Source: Anaerolinea thermophila (lineage in GTDB: Bacteria > Chloroflexota > Anaerolineae > Anaerolineales > Villigracilaceae). Taken from it: a stretch of DNA of 5,121 nt. Numbering within the stretch: position 1 is the stretch's first letter; each line of letters starts with the position of its first letter. Position numbers and translations under genes: made by a program. Below are positions 5,119 to 5,121 of the stretch, one piece after another. The notes below the pieces were generated by a model, which searched no databases, had not been told where the DNA came from, and saw only the letters and a program-made list of their open reading frames with translations. The stretch lies in the NCBI GenBank assembly GCA_022729775.1, contig DZBA01000251.1, forward strand, positions 1 through 5,121. The letters are read 5' to 3'.

Positions 5119-5121
5119 TTT

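Overview
The window is one minus-strand operon for the proton-pumping NADH:quinone oxidoreductase (respiratory complex I). In transcription order, from the right edge leftwards, it reads nuoA, nuoB, nuoC, nuoD, nuoE, then a two-gene HEPN/MNT toxin-antitoxin-like cassette, then nuoF, which runs off the left edge with about 369 codons visible. Every gene points the same way and the junctions are tight: nuoA/nuoB overlap by 10 bp, nuoB-nuoC are 50 bp apart, nuoC-nuoD 2 bp, nuoD/nuoE overlap by 4 bp, nuoE-HEPN are 23 bp apart, HEPN/MNT overlap by 22 bp, and MNT-nuoF are 6 bp apart.

The subunits look complete and functional. NuoA has three membrane helices and the FDIE motif. NuoB has the four cysteines of cluster N2. 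NuoC carries the 30-kDa subunit signature. NuoD has the quinone-pocket His38/Tyr87/Asp139, numbered as in Thermus Nqo4. NuoE has Cx4C...Cx3C for the N1a cluster. NuoF has the FMN/NADH glycine-rich segments and three of the four N3 cysteines before the window ends. NuoE and NuoF mean that the enzyme has an NADH-oxidising arm, unlike the reduced 11-subunit forms. Separate nuoC and nuoD rule out the fused nuoCD of enterobacteria. The organism is a bacterium of moderate G+C (roughly 50-55% in the nuo genes). The general look would fit Chloroflexota (Anaerolineae-like), but that is an impression and no marker in the window proves it.

The unusual part is 1115-1818, where nuoE and nuoF normally abut. 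Here a HEPN-domain protein (putative RNase toxin) and a minimal nucleotidyltransferase with an intact GSx10DxD motif (putative antitoxin) sit between them, same strand, with no visible promoter or terminator of their own. Transcription of nuoF would have to pass through the cassette. The cassette is A+T-richer than its neighbours by hand count (about 45% G+C over 1141-1800), and three imperfect heptamers at the nuoE stop mark its upstream boundary.

Non-coding sequence is limited to a 152-bp leader upstream of nuoA (candidate promoters and a 15-bp dyad) and the nuoB-nuoC gap, which holds a long imperfect hairpin ending next to the nuoC ribosome binding site. No tRNA, rRNA, CRISPR array, insertion sequence or origin was seen.
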